Below are positions 33,326 through 42,014 of a DNA stretch of 64,000 nucleotides, in pieces. Position numbers and translations under genes: made by a program. The stretch comes from Modestobacter italicus (GTDB lineage Bacteria > Actinomycetota > Actinomycetes > Mycobacteriales > Geodermatophilaceae), in assembly GCF_019799965.1 (NCBI RefSeq), contig NZ_JABGCJ010000008.1, positions 1 through 64,000 on the forward strand, in the 5' to 3' direction. Position 1 is the stretch's first letter. Every line of letters begins with the position of its first letter. The notes beneath the pieces were generated by a model. It was given only the letters and a program-made list of their open reading frames with translations, had not been told where the DNA came from and made no database searches.

Positions 33326-34251
33326 CGGGGGGCTCCTGCGGTCGGGAGCGGAGCGCCGGTGCTCCGCGCGAGGTCGGTGGTCAGCTCGACGAGCTGGTCG
33401 ACGACGCCGGGGGCGAGGTGGTGGCCCATGCCGGTGATCTCCACGTGCCGGGAGCCCGGGATCGCCGCCGCGGTGGCCCGGCCGCCGGTCGGGTGCACCA
33501 TCCGGTCGGTCGAGCCGTGCACCACCAGCGTCGGTGCGGTGATCCGCCGCAGCTCCGCGGTGCGGTCGCCTGAGGCGTGGATGGCGCTGATCTGGCGGGG
33601 GACGCCGGCCCGCGCGCGCAGGCCGCCGCCGCGGTCCCACAGCCCGATGGCCCAGGCCCGCTCGAGGTCGTCGTCGGGCAGGAACTGCGGCGAGCCGATG
33701 TGCCCGAGCAGCGCCAGGTGCCGCTGCACCGACTCCTCGACCGTGCGCGCCGGGGGCCTGGCCATCCGCAGCAGCGTCGACCGGGCCGGCTGGCCGACCC
33801 GCCGGTCGCCGGTGGTGGAGAAGATCGAGGTGAGGCTGGCGACCCGGCCGGGGTGCCGGGCGGCGACGGTCTGGGCGATCATCCCGCCCATCGACATGCC
33901 GACCAGGTGCACCCGCTCGACCGCGAGGTGGTCGAGCAGGCCGACGGTGTCGGCGGCCATGTCGGCCAGGTCGTAGGCGTCCGGCCGCGGCCGGGCGAGC
34001 AGCTGGCGCAGCCGCCCCGGTGGTGGCGTGGCGATCGAGCTGGACCGGCCCACGTCCCGGTTGTCGAACCGGACGACCCGGAAGCCGCGGTCGGCGAAGC
34101 CGTCGACCATCCGCTGCGGCCAGGAGGTCAGGTCGATGCCGAGGCCGGCGACCAGCAGCAGCGGGACGCCGTCGTCCGGGCCGGCCGTCCGGTAGCAGAT
34201 CCGCGGGCCGGCGGGCAGGTCGACGAACCGGTCCGGGTCGGCGGCGGTCAC
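33322..34251 (-). CDS. Alpha/beta hydrolase (esterase/lactonase-like)
   Basis: 309 residues of the alpha/beta-hydrolase fold: oxyanion region LVAGLGIDLTSW, FDNRDVGRSS, nucleophile Ser in VGMSMGGMIAQ near residue 120, Asp in VVHGSTDRMVHP and the final His in GMGHHLAPG. Overlaps of 4 bp on both sides tie it to the monooxygenase upstream and the SDR downstream. It would cleave the ester or lactone made by the monooxygenase. Confidence 0.9.
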   Translation of the reverse strand: MTAADPDRFVDLPAGPRICYRTAGPDDGVPLLLVAGLGIDLTSWPQRMVDGFADRGFRVVRFDNRDVGRSSSIATPPPGRLRQLLARPRPDAYDLADMAADTVGLLDHLAVERVHLVGMSMGGMIAQTVAARHPGRVASLTSIFSTTGDRRVGQPARSTLLRMARPPARTVEESVQRHLALLGHIGSPQFLPDDDLERAWAIGLWDRGGGLRARAGVPRQISAIHASGDRTAELRRITAPTLVVHGSTDRMVHPTGGRATAAAIPGSRHVEITGMGHHLAPGVVDQLVELTTDLARSTGAPLPTAGAPR

Positions 34252-35762
34252 GCGGCCACCTCCGCGGCCGCGCCGCTGCGGGTGAAGACGAGCTCCGGGT
34301 CGACGACGCTGTCGACCCGGAGCAGCTTGACGTCCGACCGGTAGTCCATCGAGGTGAGCCACGGCATCCGGTCGCCCTGCCGCGGCAGCTGGTGGACAGC
34401 CCGCTGGACGTAACCGGCCGCGAAGTCGAGGAACGGCCGGGTCGGCATGTCCGGGTCGCTGGGCTCGGGGCGGACGCTGTCGTAGCCGTGCGCGTCCAGG
34501 TGGCTGAGCAACCGGGTGAAGTGCTCGCAGAGCAGCCCGATCTTCAGCGTCCAGGAGCTGTTGGTGTAGCCGACCGCGAAGGCGAGGTTCGGCACGCCGG
34601 ACAGCATCATCCCCTTGTAGGCGACGGTCTCGGGCAGCCGCACCTCGCGGCCGTCGACCGTGAGCCGCACCCCGCCGAACGCCTGCAGGGCCAGCCCGGT
34701 GGCGGTGACGATCACGTCGGCCGGCAGCTCCCGGCCCGACGCCAGCAGCACCCCGGTCTCGGTGAAGGTGACGATCCGGTCGGTGACCACCTCGGCGCGG
34801 CCCTCCCGGATGGCGCGGAACAGGTCGCCGTCCGGAACGGCGCACAGCCGCTGGTCCCACGGGCCGTACGGCGGGTTGAAGTGCTCGTCGACCGGATAGC
34901 CCTCGGGCAGCTGCTTGGCGTTGACCCAGCGGATCAGCTTCCGCGCCCGCTCCGGGTGCCGCTGGCAGAACTGCCAGACCAGCCGGCCCTTGGCGATGTT
35001 TTTGCGGCGGATCAGCGGGTGGGCGCGTTCGTCGCCGAGCACCCGGCGCAGCCGGTTGGCCAGCTTGTCCTCGGCCGGGACGGGCATGACGTAGCTGGGC
35101 GTGCGCTGCAGCATGGTCACGGCCGCGGCGGTCTCCGCGAGCGCCGGGACGAGGGTGACCGCGGTGGCACCGCTGCCGATGACGACGACGCGCTTGCCGG
35201 CGGTGTCGAGGTCCTCGGGCCAGTGCTGCGGGTGCACGATCTGGCCGCCGAACCGCTCGCGCCCCTCGAAGTGCGGGGTGTGGCCCTCGTCGTAGCGGTA
35301 GTAGCCGCCGGCGACGAACAGCCAGCCGCAGGTCAGCGCCGTCCGGTCGCCGGTGTCGGTGCGCTCCATCTCGACGGTCCACCGGGCCTGCACCGAGGAC
35401 CATGCGGCGGCGACCACCCGCGAGTGGAAGCGCACGTGGTCGTCGATGCCGTGCTCGGCGGCGGTGCTGCGCAGGTAGTCCAGGATGCGGTCGGCCCCGG
35501 CGATGGACTGGGGGTCACGCCACGGCGCGAACTCGTAGCCGAAGGTGTGCAGGTCGGAGTCCGACCGGATGCCGGGGTAGCGGAACAGGTCCCAGGTGCC
35601 GCCGGTCGCGGCGCGCGCCTCCAGCAGCGCGAAGGTGCGCTGCGGGTGGTCGCGCTGCAGGTAGTACGCGGCGCCGATGCCGGAGAGGCCGGCCCCGACG
35701 ATCAGCACGTCGAGGTGCTCGGGGGCCGTGCGGGGGCCGGGGGCGTCGTCGAGGGGCGGCAC
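34248..35762 (-). CDS. Flavin-containing Baeyer-Villiger monooxygenase
   Basis: About 504 residues. FAD site GAGLSG (23-28), NADPH site VIGSGATAV near 190, and between them the Baeyer-Villiger fingerprint FGGQIVHPQHWP. These enzymes insert one oxygen atom next to a carbonyl using NADPH, turning ketones into esters or lactones. Gene order monooxygenase-hydrolase-SDR recalls the mycobacterial mymA operon start. GTG 35762 gives a normal N terminus; ATG 35813 is an alternative that would overlap the ATG of the divergent PucR-type gene inside a single CATG. Confidence 0.9.
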   Translation of the reverse strand: MPPLDDAPGPRTAPEHLDVLIVGAGLSGIGAAYYLQRDHPQRTFALLEARAATGGTWDLFRYPGIRSDSDLHTFGYEFAPWRDPQSIAGADRILDYLRSTAAEHGIDDHVRFHSRVVAAAWSSVQARWTVEMERTDTGDRTALTCGWLFVAGGYYRYDEGHTPHFEGRERFGGQIVHPQHWPEDLDTAGKRVVVIGSGATAVTLVPALAETAAAVTMLQRTPSYVMPVPAEDKLANRLRRVLGDERAHPLIRRKNIAKGRLVWQFCQRHPERARKLIRWVNAKQLPEGYPVDEHFNPPYGPWDQRLCAVPDGDLFRAIREGRAEVVTDRIVTFTETGVLLASGRELPADVIVTATGLALQAFGGVRLTVDGREVRLPETVAYKGMMLSGVPNLAFAVGYTNSSWTLKIGLLCEHFTRLLSHLDAHGYDSVRPEPSDPDMPTRPFLDFAAGYVQRAVHQLPRQGDRMPWLTSMDYRSDVKLLRVDSVVDPELVFTRSGAAAEVAA

Positions 35763-35811
35763 CCCTCGACCCTGGGTGACCCGGGCCACTGCCGGCCACC
35801 GCGGTCTGCAC

Positions 35812-37092
35812 ATGGATCGGCGGCGGCTGGTGCACGATGCACCGGTGACCCGGGACTGGACGCCGCCGTCGCCGACCGTCCGCGAGCTCTTCCGGCGCGG
35901 CGCCGAGATCGCCCTGGACCCGCGGGCGGACTGGGTGACCGAGCTGCACACCGCCGCGCTCAGCGGCGCGGGCATGCGGCCGGTCGCCGAGGACCCGGTG
36001 CTCGCCGAGGGCACCCGGCGGGCGAACCTGGCCAACCTGCTGCACTGGGCCACGGCCAACGTGCAGCGGCCGGGGGAGCGGGTGCCGGTGGCGCTGGGGC
36101 CGGAGGTGCTCGACGGGGCCCGCGACCTGGTCCGGCGCGGGCTCGACCACGTCGGTCTGGACGCCTACCGCACCGCCCAGGGCGTGGCCTGGCGCCGCTG
36201 GATGGACATCTGCTTCGACCTCACCGCCGACCCGGCGCAGCTGCGCGAGCTGCTGGACGTCTCGGCGCGGTCGATCACCACCTTCATAGACGACACCGTG
36301 GCCGCGGTCGCCGCCCGGATGGCGACCGAGCGCGCCGAGCTCACCCGCGGCGCGCACGCCGAGCGCCGGGCGACGGTGTCCCTGCTGCTGGAGGGCGCCC
36401 CACTGGCCCGGGCCCGCGCCGAGGCGCAGCTCGGCTACGGGCTCACCGGACCGCACACCGCCGTCATCGTCTGGCGGGGCACCGGTGGTGGCGGGCCCGA
36501 GCAGCTGGAGGCCGCGGCCGAGGCGGCGATGCGGGCCAGCGGCGCCACCCGGCGGCTGACCGTCGTGGCCGGCGCCGGGGCGCTGTGGGTCTGGCTGCCG
36601 GTCGGCCGCGCGCCCGAGGTGACCGCGCTGACCGCGGGCCTCGCCGGCGCCCCCGACGTCCGGGTGGCGGTGGGCCGGCCGGGCACCGACGTCGAGGGCT
36701 TCCGGCGCAGCCACCTGGACGCGGCGACCACCCAGCAGATGCTCGCCCGGCTCACCTCGCCGCAGCAGGTCGCCCGCCACCAGGACGTGCAGCTGGTCGC
36801 GCTGCTCACCAGCGACCGCACCCGGGTGGAGGAGTTCCTCGCCGACACCCTCGGCGACCTGGCCGGCGCCGACGCCGACACCCGCGACACGGTGCTCGGC
36901 TACGTCCGCGAACTGGGCAACGCCTCCCGGACGGCGCAGCGGCTCTACACCCACCGCAACACCGTGCTGCGCCGGCTGGCCCGCGCCGACGCCCTGCTCC
37001 CGCGGCCGCTGGCGGAGAACGCGGTGGCCGTCGCCGCGGCGCTGGAGGTGCTCCGCTGGCGCGGACCGGGGCCCGAGCGGCCGGGCCGGTGA
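35812..37092 (+). CDS. PucR/CdaR-type transcriptional regulator
   Basis: About 426 residues. The C-terminal helix-turn-helix is the PucR type (GNASRTAQRLYTHRNTVLRR, followed by LARADALL). The middle is a GGDEF-like/CdaR sensor region and the N terminus is a helical domain (VRELFRRGAEIALDPRADWV). It is divergent from the monooxygenase operon with essentially no gap, so it is the obvious candidate regulator. The start could also be GTG 35830 or 35845. Confidence 0.85.
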   Translation: MDRRRLVHDAPVTRDWTPPSPTVRELFRRGAEIALDPRADWVTELHTAALSGAGMRPVAEDPVLAEGTRRANLANLLHWATANVQRPGERVPVALGPEVLDGARDLVRRGLDHVGLDAYRTAQGVAWRRWMDICFDLTADPAQLRELLDVSARSITTFIDDTVAAVAARMATERAELTRGAHAERRATVSLLLEGAPLARARAEAQLGYGLTGPHTAVIVWRGTGGGGPEQLEAAAEAAMRASGATRRLTVVAGAGALWVWLPVGRAPEVTALTAGLAGAPDVRVAVGRPGTDVEGFRRSHLDAATTQQMLARLTSPQQVARHQDVQLVALLTSDRTRVEEFLADTLGDLAGADADTRDTVLGYVRELGNASRTAQRLYTHRNTVLRRLARADALLPRPLAENAVAVAAALEVLRWRGPGPERPGR

Positions 37093-37123
37093 CCGGGGCG
37101 GGACGTGAGCCCGCGAACCGCGC

Positions 37124-37155
37124 TTGACCTTGACGCAGGGTCAGGGCTGCACGCT
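37124..37155 (+). promoter_or_regulatory. MerR-type promoter of the ABC-exporter operon
   Basis: TTGACC (37124-37129) as -35 and CACGCT (37150-37155) as -10, about 20 bp apart, with a dyad between them: CCTTGAC (37128-37134), 5 bp, GTCAGGG (37140-37146). Overlong spacing with a centred dyad is how MerR activators work, and a MerR gene is the third gene of this operon. The ATG at 37162 would be leaderless. Confidence 0.55.
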
Positions 37156-37161
37156 CCCGCC

Positions 37162-37935
37162 ATGACCACTCCACCAGCCATCGCGATCGCCGGGCTGACC
37201 AAGTCCTTCGGCGACCAGACCGTGCTCGGGGGCGTCGACCTGCGCGTCCCCGCGGGCTCCGTGTTCGCGCTGCTCGGCTCCAACGGCGCGGGCAAGACCA
37301 CGACCGTGCGGATCCTGTGCACGCTGCTCCGCGCCGACGGCGGCACGGCCACCGTCAACGGGTTCGACGTCGCCACCCAGCCCGCCGAGGTGCGCGGCTC
37401 GATCAGCCTCACCGGTCAGTTCGCCGCCGTCGACGAGCTGCTCACCGGCCGGGAGAACCTGGTCCTCGTCGGCCAGCTGCGCCACCTGCCCGAGCCGGGC
37501 CGGACAGCCGACGACCTGCTCGCCCGGTTCGACCTCACCGAGGCGGCCGGCCGCCGGGTGGCGACGTGGTCGGGCGGGATGCGCCGCCGCCTCGACATCG
37601 CGATGAGCCTCATCGGCGAGCCGCCGGTGCTCTTCCTCGACGAGCCGACGACGGGGCTGGACCCGCAGTCGCGGCTCGAGGTGTGGGCGACGGTCCGGGA
37701 GCTCGCCGGCCGGGGCACCACGGTGCTGCTCACCACCCAGTACCTCGACGAGGCCGAGCAGCTCGCCGACCGGATCGCCGTCCTCCACCAGGGGCGGGTC
37801 ATCGCCGAGGGCAGCCTCGCCGAGCTCCGGCAACTGCTCCCACCGGCCACGGTCGAGTACGTGGAGAAGCAGCCCTCGCTCGAGGACGTCTTCCTCGCGA
37901 TCGTCGGCTCCGGCCAGCAGGAGACGGACCGATGA
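37162..37935 (+). CDS. ABC exporter ATPase, DrrA-like
   Basis: 257 residues, one ABC domain: Walker A GSNGAGKTT (39-47), signature WSGGMRRRLD, Walker B VLFLDEPTTGLDP and the switch His replaced by Gln in LLTTQYLDEAEQ, as in the DrrA daunorubicin-exporter branch. It is shorter than DrrA (about 330 residues) at the C terminus. It powers the ABC-2 permease encoded next, whose ATG overlaps its stop by 4 bp. Likely substrates are drugs or lipids. Confidence 0.92.
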   Translation: MTTPPAIAIAGLTKSFGDQTVLGGVDLRVPAGSVFALLGSNGAGKTTTVRILCTLLRADGGTATVNGFDVATQPAEVRGSISLTGQFAAVDELLTGRENLVLVGQLRHLPEPGRTADDLLARFDLTEAAGRRVATWSGGMRRRLDIAMSLIGEPPVLFLDEPTTGLDPQSRLEVWATVRELAGRGTTVLLTTQYLDEAEQLADRIAVLHQGRVIAEGSLAELRQLLPPATVEYVEKQPSLEDVFLAIVGSGQQETDR

Positions 37936-38696
37936 CCACCACCTACGTCGTCCGCGACACCACGACCCTGCTGAAGCGGTCGCTGCGGCACGTGCTGCGC
38001 AGCCCGGACACGATCCTCACCACCGCGATCACGCCGATCATCATGCTGCTGCTGTTCGTCTACGTCTTCGGCAGCGCGATCGACGTCGGGAACGGCCGGT
38101 ACGTCGACTACCTGCTGCCCGGGATCCTGCTGATCACCATCGCCTCCGGGATCGCCTACACCGCCTTCCGGCTGTTCACCGACGTCTCCAGCGGGATCTT
38201 CGAGCGGTTCCAGTCGATGCCGATCGCCCGGCAGTCGGTGCTGTGGGCGCACGTGCTGACCTCGGTCGTGGCGAACCTCGTCTCGCTGGTGCTGGTCGTG
38301 CTCGTCGCGCTGGCGATGGGCTTCCGCTCCGGCGCCGGGCTGCTCGCCTGGCTGGGGGTCGCCGGCATCCTGGTGCTGTTCACCCTGGCGCTGACCTGGC
38401 TGGCCGTCATCCCGGGGTTGACCGCCACCTCCCTCGACGGGGTGAGCGGGTTCTCCTACCCGCTGATCTTCCTGCCGTTCATCAGTTCGGCCTTCGTGCC
38501 GACCTCGGGGATGCCGGGCCCGTTGCGCTGGTTCGCCGAGCACCAGCCGGTCACCCCGATCGTCAACACCCTGCGCAGCCTCTACGCCGAGCAGCCGGTC
38601 GGCGACGACGGCGTCCTCGCCGTCGCGTGGTGCGTGGGCCTCCTGCTGGTGGCGTACCTCGTCGCGATGGTCACCTACCAGCGGAAGATCGGCTGA
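37932..38696 (+). CDS. ABC-2 type permease, DrrB-like
   Basis: 254 residues with six membrane helices typical of ABC-2 exporters; the conserved extracellular signature is in SSAFVPTSGMPGPLRWFAEHQPVTPIVNTLR. It pairs with the preceding ATPase to form a DrrAB-type pump in the plasma membrane. Confidence 0.9.
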   Translation: MTTTYVVRDTTTLLKRSLRHVLRSPDTILTTAITPIIMLLLFVYVFGSAIDVGNGRYVDYLLPGILLITIASGIAYTAFRLFTDVSSGIFERFQSMPIARQSVLWAHVLTSVVANLVSLVLVVLVALAMGFRSGAGLLAWLGVAGILVLFTLALTWLAVIPGLTATSLDGVSGFSYPLIFLPFISSAFVPTSGMPGPLRWFAEHQPVTPIVNTLRSLYAEQPVGDDGVLAVAWCVGLLLVAYLVAMVTYQRKIG

Positions 38697-38722
38697 CACC
38701 ACGAGAGGGGAGGCCCGGCGAC

Positions 38723-39544
38723 GTGCTGACGATCAGCCAGCTCGCGTCCTACGCCGGCGTGACGGTGCGCGCCGTCCGGCACTACCACGCCAAGGGCCTG
38801 CTGCCCGAGCCCGGCCGCGACCAGTCGGGCTACCGCCGCTACGACGCCGCGGCGGTGGTGGAGCTCATCCGGATCCGCACCCTGGCCGAGGCCGGCGTCC
38901 CGCTGGCCCGGGTCCGGGAGCTGCTGGTGGCCGGCGAGGCGGAGTTCGCGGCGGCGGTCGACGAGGTGGACCGCCGCCTGCGCGCCGAGATCCGCGACCG
39001 CCAGCGGCACCGGACGCGGATCGCCCGGCTCGCGGCGGGGGAGAGCCTGGTGCTGCCGCCGGTGGCGGTCGCCTACGTCGACCGGATGCGCGAGCTGGGC
39101 TTCCCCGAGCGGCTGGTCGAGATCGAGCGGGACAGCTGGATCATGATCGCGGCCCAGGTGCCGGAGCAGCTGCCGGCGATGATGGCCATCAAGCACCGGC
39201 AGATCGAGGACCCGACGCTGCGCCGGCTCTACCTCGACGTCGGGGAGCTCGCCGACTGCACGGCCGACGACCCGCGGCTGCCCGCGCTCGCCGACCGGGT
39301 GGTCGCCTTCATCGAGGCGGCGGTCGCCCAGGCCGACGTGGACGACGACGCGGCGGGGCAGCCGGTCAGCGACGACCTGGTGGCGCTGCTCGACGAGGCC
39401 TTCGTCGAGCACTTCCCCTGCGCACCCCGGTTGTTCCGGCTGCTCGAGCAGCGCGGCTGGACCGGCTGGACGAACATCCGGCGCACCTGCCCGGAGCCTG
39501 CGGGGGCCGCTCTCGGGCGGGCTCAGGCGTCGAGGCCCGAGTAG
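38723..39544 (+). CDS. MerR-family regulator of the ABC exporter
   Basis: 273 residues. MerR winged helix at the N terminus (TISQLASYAGVTVRAVRHYH and GYRRYDAAAVVELIRIRTLAEAGVPL), then a coiled coil and an all-helical C terminus with several Trp (EIERDSWIMIA, EQRGWTGWTNI), similar in length to TipA-like drug-sensing domains though not clearly homologous. GAGGGGAGG precedes the GTG. It lies 26 bp after the permease, so it probably autoregulates the whole operon through the dyad at 37128-37146. Its 3' end overlaps the convergent lipoprotein gene by 22 bp. Confidence 0.87.
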   Translation: MLTISQLASYAGVTVRAVRHYHAKGLLPEPGRDQSGYRRYDAAAVVELIRIRTLAEAGVPLARVRELLVAGEAEFAAAVDEVDRRLRAEIRDRQRHRTRIARLAAGESLVLPPVAVAYVDRMRELGFPERLVEIERDSWIMIAAQVPEQLPAMMAIKHRQIEDPTLRRLYLDVGELADCTADDPRLPALADRVVAFIEAAVAQADVDDDAAGQPVSDDLVALLDEAFVEHFPCAPRLFRLLEQRGWTGWTNIRRTCPEPAGAALGRAQASRPE

Positions 39545-40098
39545 GTCGGGGTCGCCTCCTCGCCGTCCCAGGTGACCCGGAACTCGAACGCGGTCTCCAG
39601 GTCGGCGAGGTACTGGTCGGCCTCCTCCTGGGTGATCGTCCCGTCGGCCAGCAGGGTGTCGATCGCCACGGCGTACTTCGCGACCATGCCGTCGATCAGC
39701 TCCTGCGGGTCGACGCCGAGGTCCTCGGCCACCTCGGCCAGGCCCTGGCCGGCCTCCATCCGGACGTGCAGCTCCTCGTGGGTGATGCCGAGCACCTCGT
39801 CCAGGACGTCCTGCACCGGCTGGTGACCGCGGTGCAGGTCCAGGCTCGGGTCGCCGTAGGCGTCCTGGACGAGCGCGACCAGCTCCTCCTCGGTCGTGAC
39901 CGAGGAGACGTCGACCGATCCGCCGGGGCCGCCCTGCCCGCCGCCGGGCAGCCCGCCACCGCCGAACCCGGCCGCTGCCGAGCTGGACGTCGACGTGTCA
40001 CTGGAACCGGCCGCGGTGTCGGTGGTGGACGTGCCGCAGGCGGCGAGGGAGAGGGTGGCGGAGAGGGCCAGGGCGGCCACGGCCTTGCGGATCTTCAC
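39523..40098 (-). CDS. Putative secreted lipoprotein, acidic
   Basis: 191 residues. A signal peptide ends in a lipobox LSLAACGT with Cys21, then a Ser/Thr/Gly-rich low-complexity spacer (residues 25-65) and an acidic helical domain with LVALVQDAYGDPSLDLHRG, LGVDPQELIDGMVAKYAVAID and GTITQEEADQYLADLE. The latter resembles small actinobacterial proteins of unknown function. AGGAG lies 5 bases before the GTG. It should be anchored on the outer face of the membrane. Divergent from the HupE/UreJ gene. Confidence 0.75.
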   Translation of the reverse strand: MKIRKAVAALALSATLSLAACGTSTTDTAAGSSDTSTSSSAAAGFGGGGLPGGGQGGPGGSVDVSSVTTEEELVALVQDAYGDPSLDLHRGHQPVQDVLDEVLGITHEELHVRMEAGQGLAEVAEDLGVDPQELIDGMVAKYAVAIDTLLADGTITQEEADQYLADLETAFEFRVTWDGEEATPTYSGLDA

Positions 40099-40270
40099 GG
40101 GAGCTCCTGTCGGTCGCGGTCGTCGGGGGACGACGCGGGGTGTGGTGACCACGCTCGACGGCGGGGCTCTGTGCACCACGTGCGTCACCTGTGCGGTCCC
40201 TGGGTCCTCCCTGGACGACCCACACGGCGTCCTCAGCGTGGGCACAGCCGGCCCGGTCACGGTCGACGCC

Positions 40271-41560
40271 ATGACGACGCGCACCCTCCGTGCCCTGCTG
40301 TCCCGGGTAATGGCCACCACCGCGCTGAGCGGTGTCGCGGCCGGGGGCGTGGTGCTGCTGGCCGCCGGCCAGGCCCAGGCGCACAGCCTCACCAGCAGCA
40401 CGCTGTCCGTGCGGGTGGGGGATGAGCAGGTCGAGGCCACCGTCTCCGTCGCCGCCGACACCCTCGACGCGGTGCTCGGCGAGGCGGCCACCGACGCGGC
40501 GGTGACCGGCTACCTGGCCGACCACCTGACCGTCACCGGCAGCGACGGCAGCGTCTGGGCCGAGACCTGGTCGCCGGTGGTGCGCGAGACGGTCGAGGGC
40601 ATCGACTCCTACCGCGTCGACGTGATGCTCGACAGCGGCGGCGCCGACCCGTCGTCGTTCACCCTGGCCTACGACGGCGTGATCGCCACCGACAGCTCGC
40701 ACGAGGCGGTGGTCGTGCTGACCGACGCCGCCGGGGACATCTCCACCGCCGGCGTGCTCTCCGCCACCGACGACACCCTCGTGGTCGGTGACGCGGCCGC
40801 CACCGGGCTGACCGACATGGTCGGGTACGGCCTGCACCACGTGCTGGAGGGCGCGGACCACCTGCTGTTCCTGCTCACCCTGCTGCTGGTCGCCCCGGTG
40901 GTGGCGGTCGGCGGCCGGTGGCGCCGGCGGGACGGCGTGCGGCCGACCCTCGGCGCGGTGCTGGCGGTGGTCACCGCCTTCACCGTCGGGCACTCGTCGA
41001 CCCTGCTGGCCTCGGCGCTGGGCTGGGTGACCGCGCCCAGCGCACCGGTGGAGGTGCTGATCGCGGTGTCGGTGGGCGTCGCCGCGGTGCACGCCCTGCG
41101 CCCGCTGGCCCGCCGCGGTGAGGTGCTGGTGGCCGGGGGCTTCGGCCTGGTGCACGGGCTGGCCTTCGCCGGCATCCTCACCGACCTCGGGCTGGCCGGC
41201 GTCACGTCGGTGCCGGCGCTGCTGGCCTTCAACGTCGGGGTGGAGCTGGCTCAGCTGCTCACCGTCGCGCTGGTGTTCCCCTCGCTGTACCTGCTCTCCC
41301 GCACCCGCTGGTACCCCCGCGTCCGCGTCGCCGGTGCGCTCCTGGCGCTGGTCGCCGCGACGACGTGGGCGCTGGACCGGCTCGGCTGGCTGGCCGACCC
41401 GCTGGCCGGGGTGGAGGAGACGCTGGTGGCCCACCCGTGGTGGGTCGTCGTCGGGGTGGCGCTCCTGGCCCTGGCTGCGCGGGCGACCGACCCGCCCGTC
41501 GGCCGTGGTCGCTGGGCGGCCCGGCGGGCCGTCCCGACGTCGGCGGGGCCGACCCGGTAG
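40271..41560 (+). CDS. HupE/UreJ-family membrane protein with extracytoplasmic domain
   Basis: 429 residues. A signal peptide ends at AQAHS, and His in AHSLTSSTL would be the mature N terminus region. Residues 38-180 are an extracytoplasmic beta-rich domain. About seven membrane helices follow with the HupE/UreJ hallmark GLHHVLEGADHLLFLLTLLL, VTAFTVGHSSTLL, and GGFGLVHGLAFAGIL, whose His and Asp residues are thought to bind nickel or another metal. It may be a metal permease or a relative of CopC/D-like copper proteins. No urease or hydrogenase gene is in the window. Confidence 0.8.
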   Translation: MTTRTLRALLSRVMATTALSGVAAGGVVLLAAGQAQAHSLTSSTLSVRVGDEQVEATVSVAADTLDAVLGEAATDAAVTGYLADHLTVTGSDGSVWAETWSPVVRETVEGIDSYRVDVMLDSGGADPSSFTLAYDGVIATDSSHEAVVVLTDAAGDISTAGVLSATDDTLVVGDAAATGLTDMVGYGLHHVLEGADHLLFLLTLLLVAPVVAVGGRWRRRDGVRPTLGAVLAVVTAFTVGHSSTLLASALGWVTAPSAPVEVLIAVSVGVAAVHALRPLARRGEVLVAGGFGLVHGLAFAGILTDLGLAGVTSVPALLAFNVGVELAQLLTVALVFPSLYLLSRTRWYPRVRVAGALLALVAATTWALDRLGWLADPLAGVEETLVAHPWWVVVGVALLALAARATDPPVGRGRWAARRAVPTSAGPTR

Positions 41561-41576
41561 CGACGCGGCCCCGCCG

Positions 41577-42014
41577 TCAGACGGGGCGGTGCGTCGTCAG
41601 CTGGGCCGCCAGCGTGTCGGCGAAGCCCTCGGCGACGGCGAGCTGGTCGCGCAGCGCGGTGACCCGGGCGACGGCGGCCTCGTGGAACATCTGCAGCCGG
41701 TCGACCAGCGCCGTCCGGTCGCCGCCGGCCTGGCCGAGGTCGTGCAGCAGGGTGAGCAGCTCCTGCATCTCCTCCAGCGAGAAGCCCAGCGGCTTCATCC
41801 GCTTGATGACCTCGAGCCGTTCGACGTCCTGGTCGCTGTAGAGCCGGAAGCCGCCGTCGCTGCGGGCGGTCGGCACGACCAGCCCGGTCTCCTCGTACCA
41901 GCGGATCGTGCGCAGGCTCAGCCCCGTGCGCTCGGCGACCTGACCGATCTGCATCAGCCCGTCCCGCGCGACCTCCGGGGCCGCCGGGTCGGCGGGGCCC
42001 TTCCCGGCGGGCAT
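41577..42014 (-). CDS. MerR-family regulator
   Basis: 145 residues, with a 20-residue Pro/Ala leader before the HTH (MQIGQVAERTGLSLRTIRWY, GGFRLYSDQDVERLEVIKRMKPLGFSLEEMQELL). No cysteine pair or effector domain is visible in the coiled-coil tail, so the signal is unknown. ATG and the SulP stop overlap by 1 bp (TGATG), so it is translated with the transporter. It probably controls the operon through the dyad at 43588-43610. A second in-frame ATG at the HTH (MQIGQ) is possible. Confidence 0.87.
   Translation of the reverse strand: MPAGKGPADPAAPEVARDGLMQIGQVAERTGLSLRTIRWYEETGLVVPTARSDGGFRLYSDQDVERLEVIKRMKPLGFSLEEMQELLTLLHDLGQAGGDRTALVDRLQMFHEAAVARVTALRDQLAVAEGFADTLAAQLTTHRPV

Noticed and set aside
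41561-41600. Possible bidirectional terminator between the HupE and MerR genes
   Set aside because: Short CCCCG/CGGGG pairing is present, but it is no better than expected in such GC-rich sequence.
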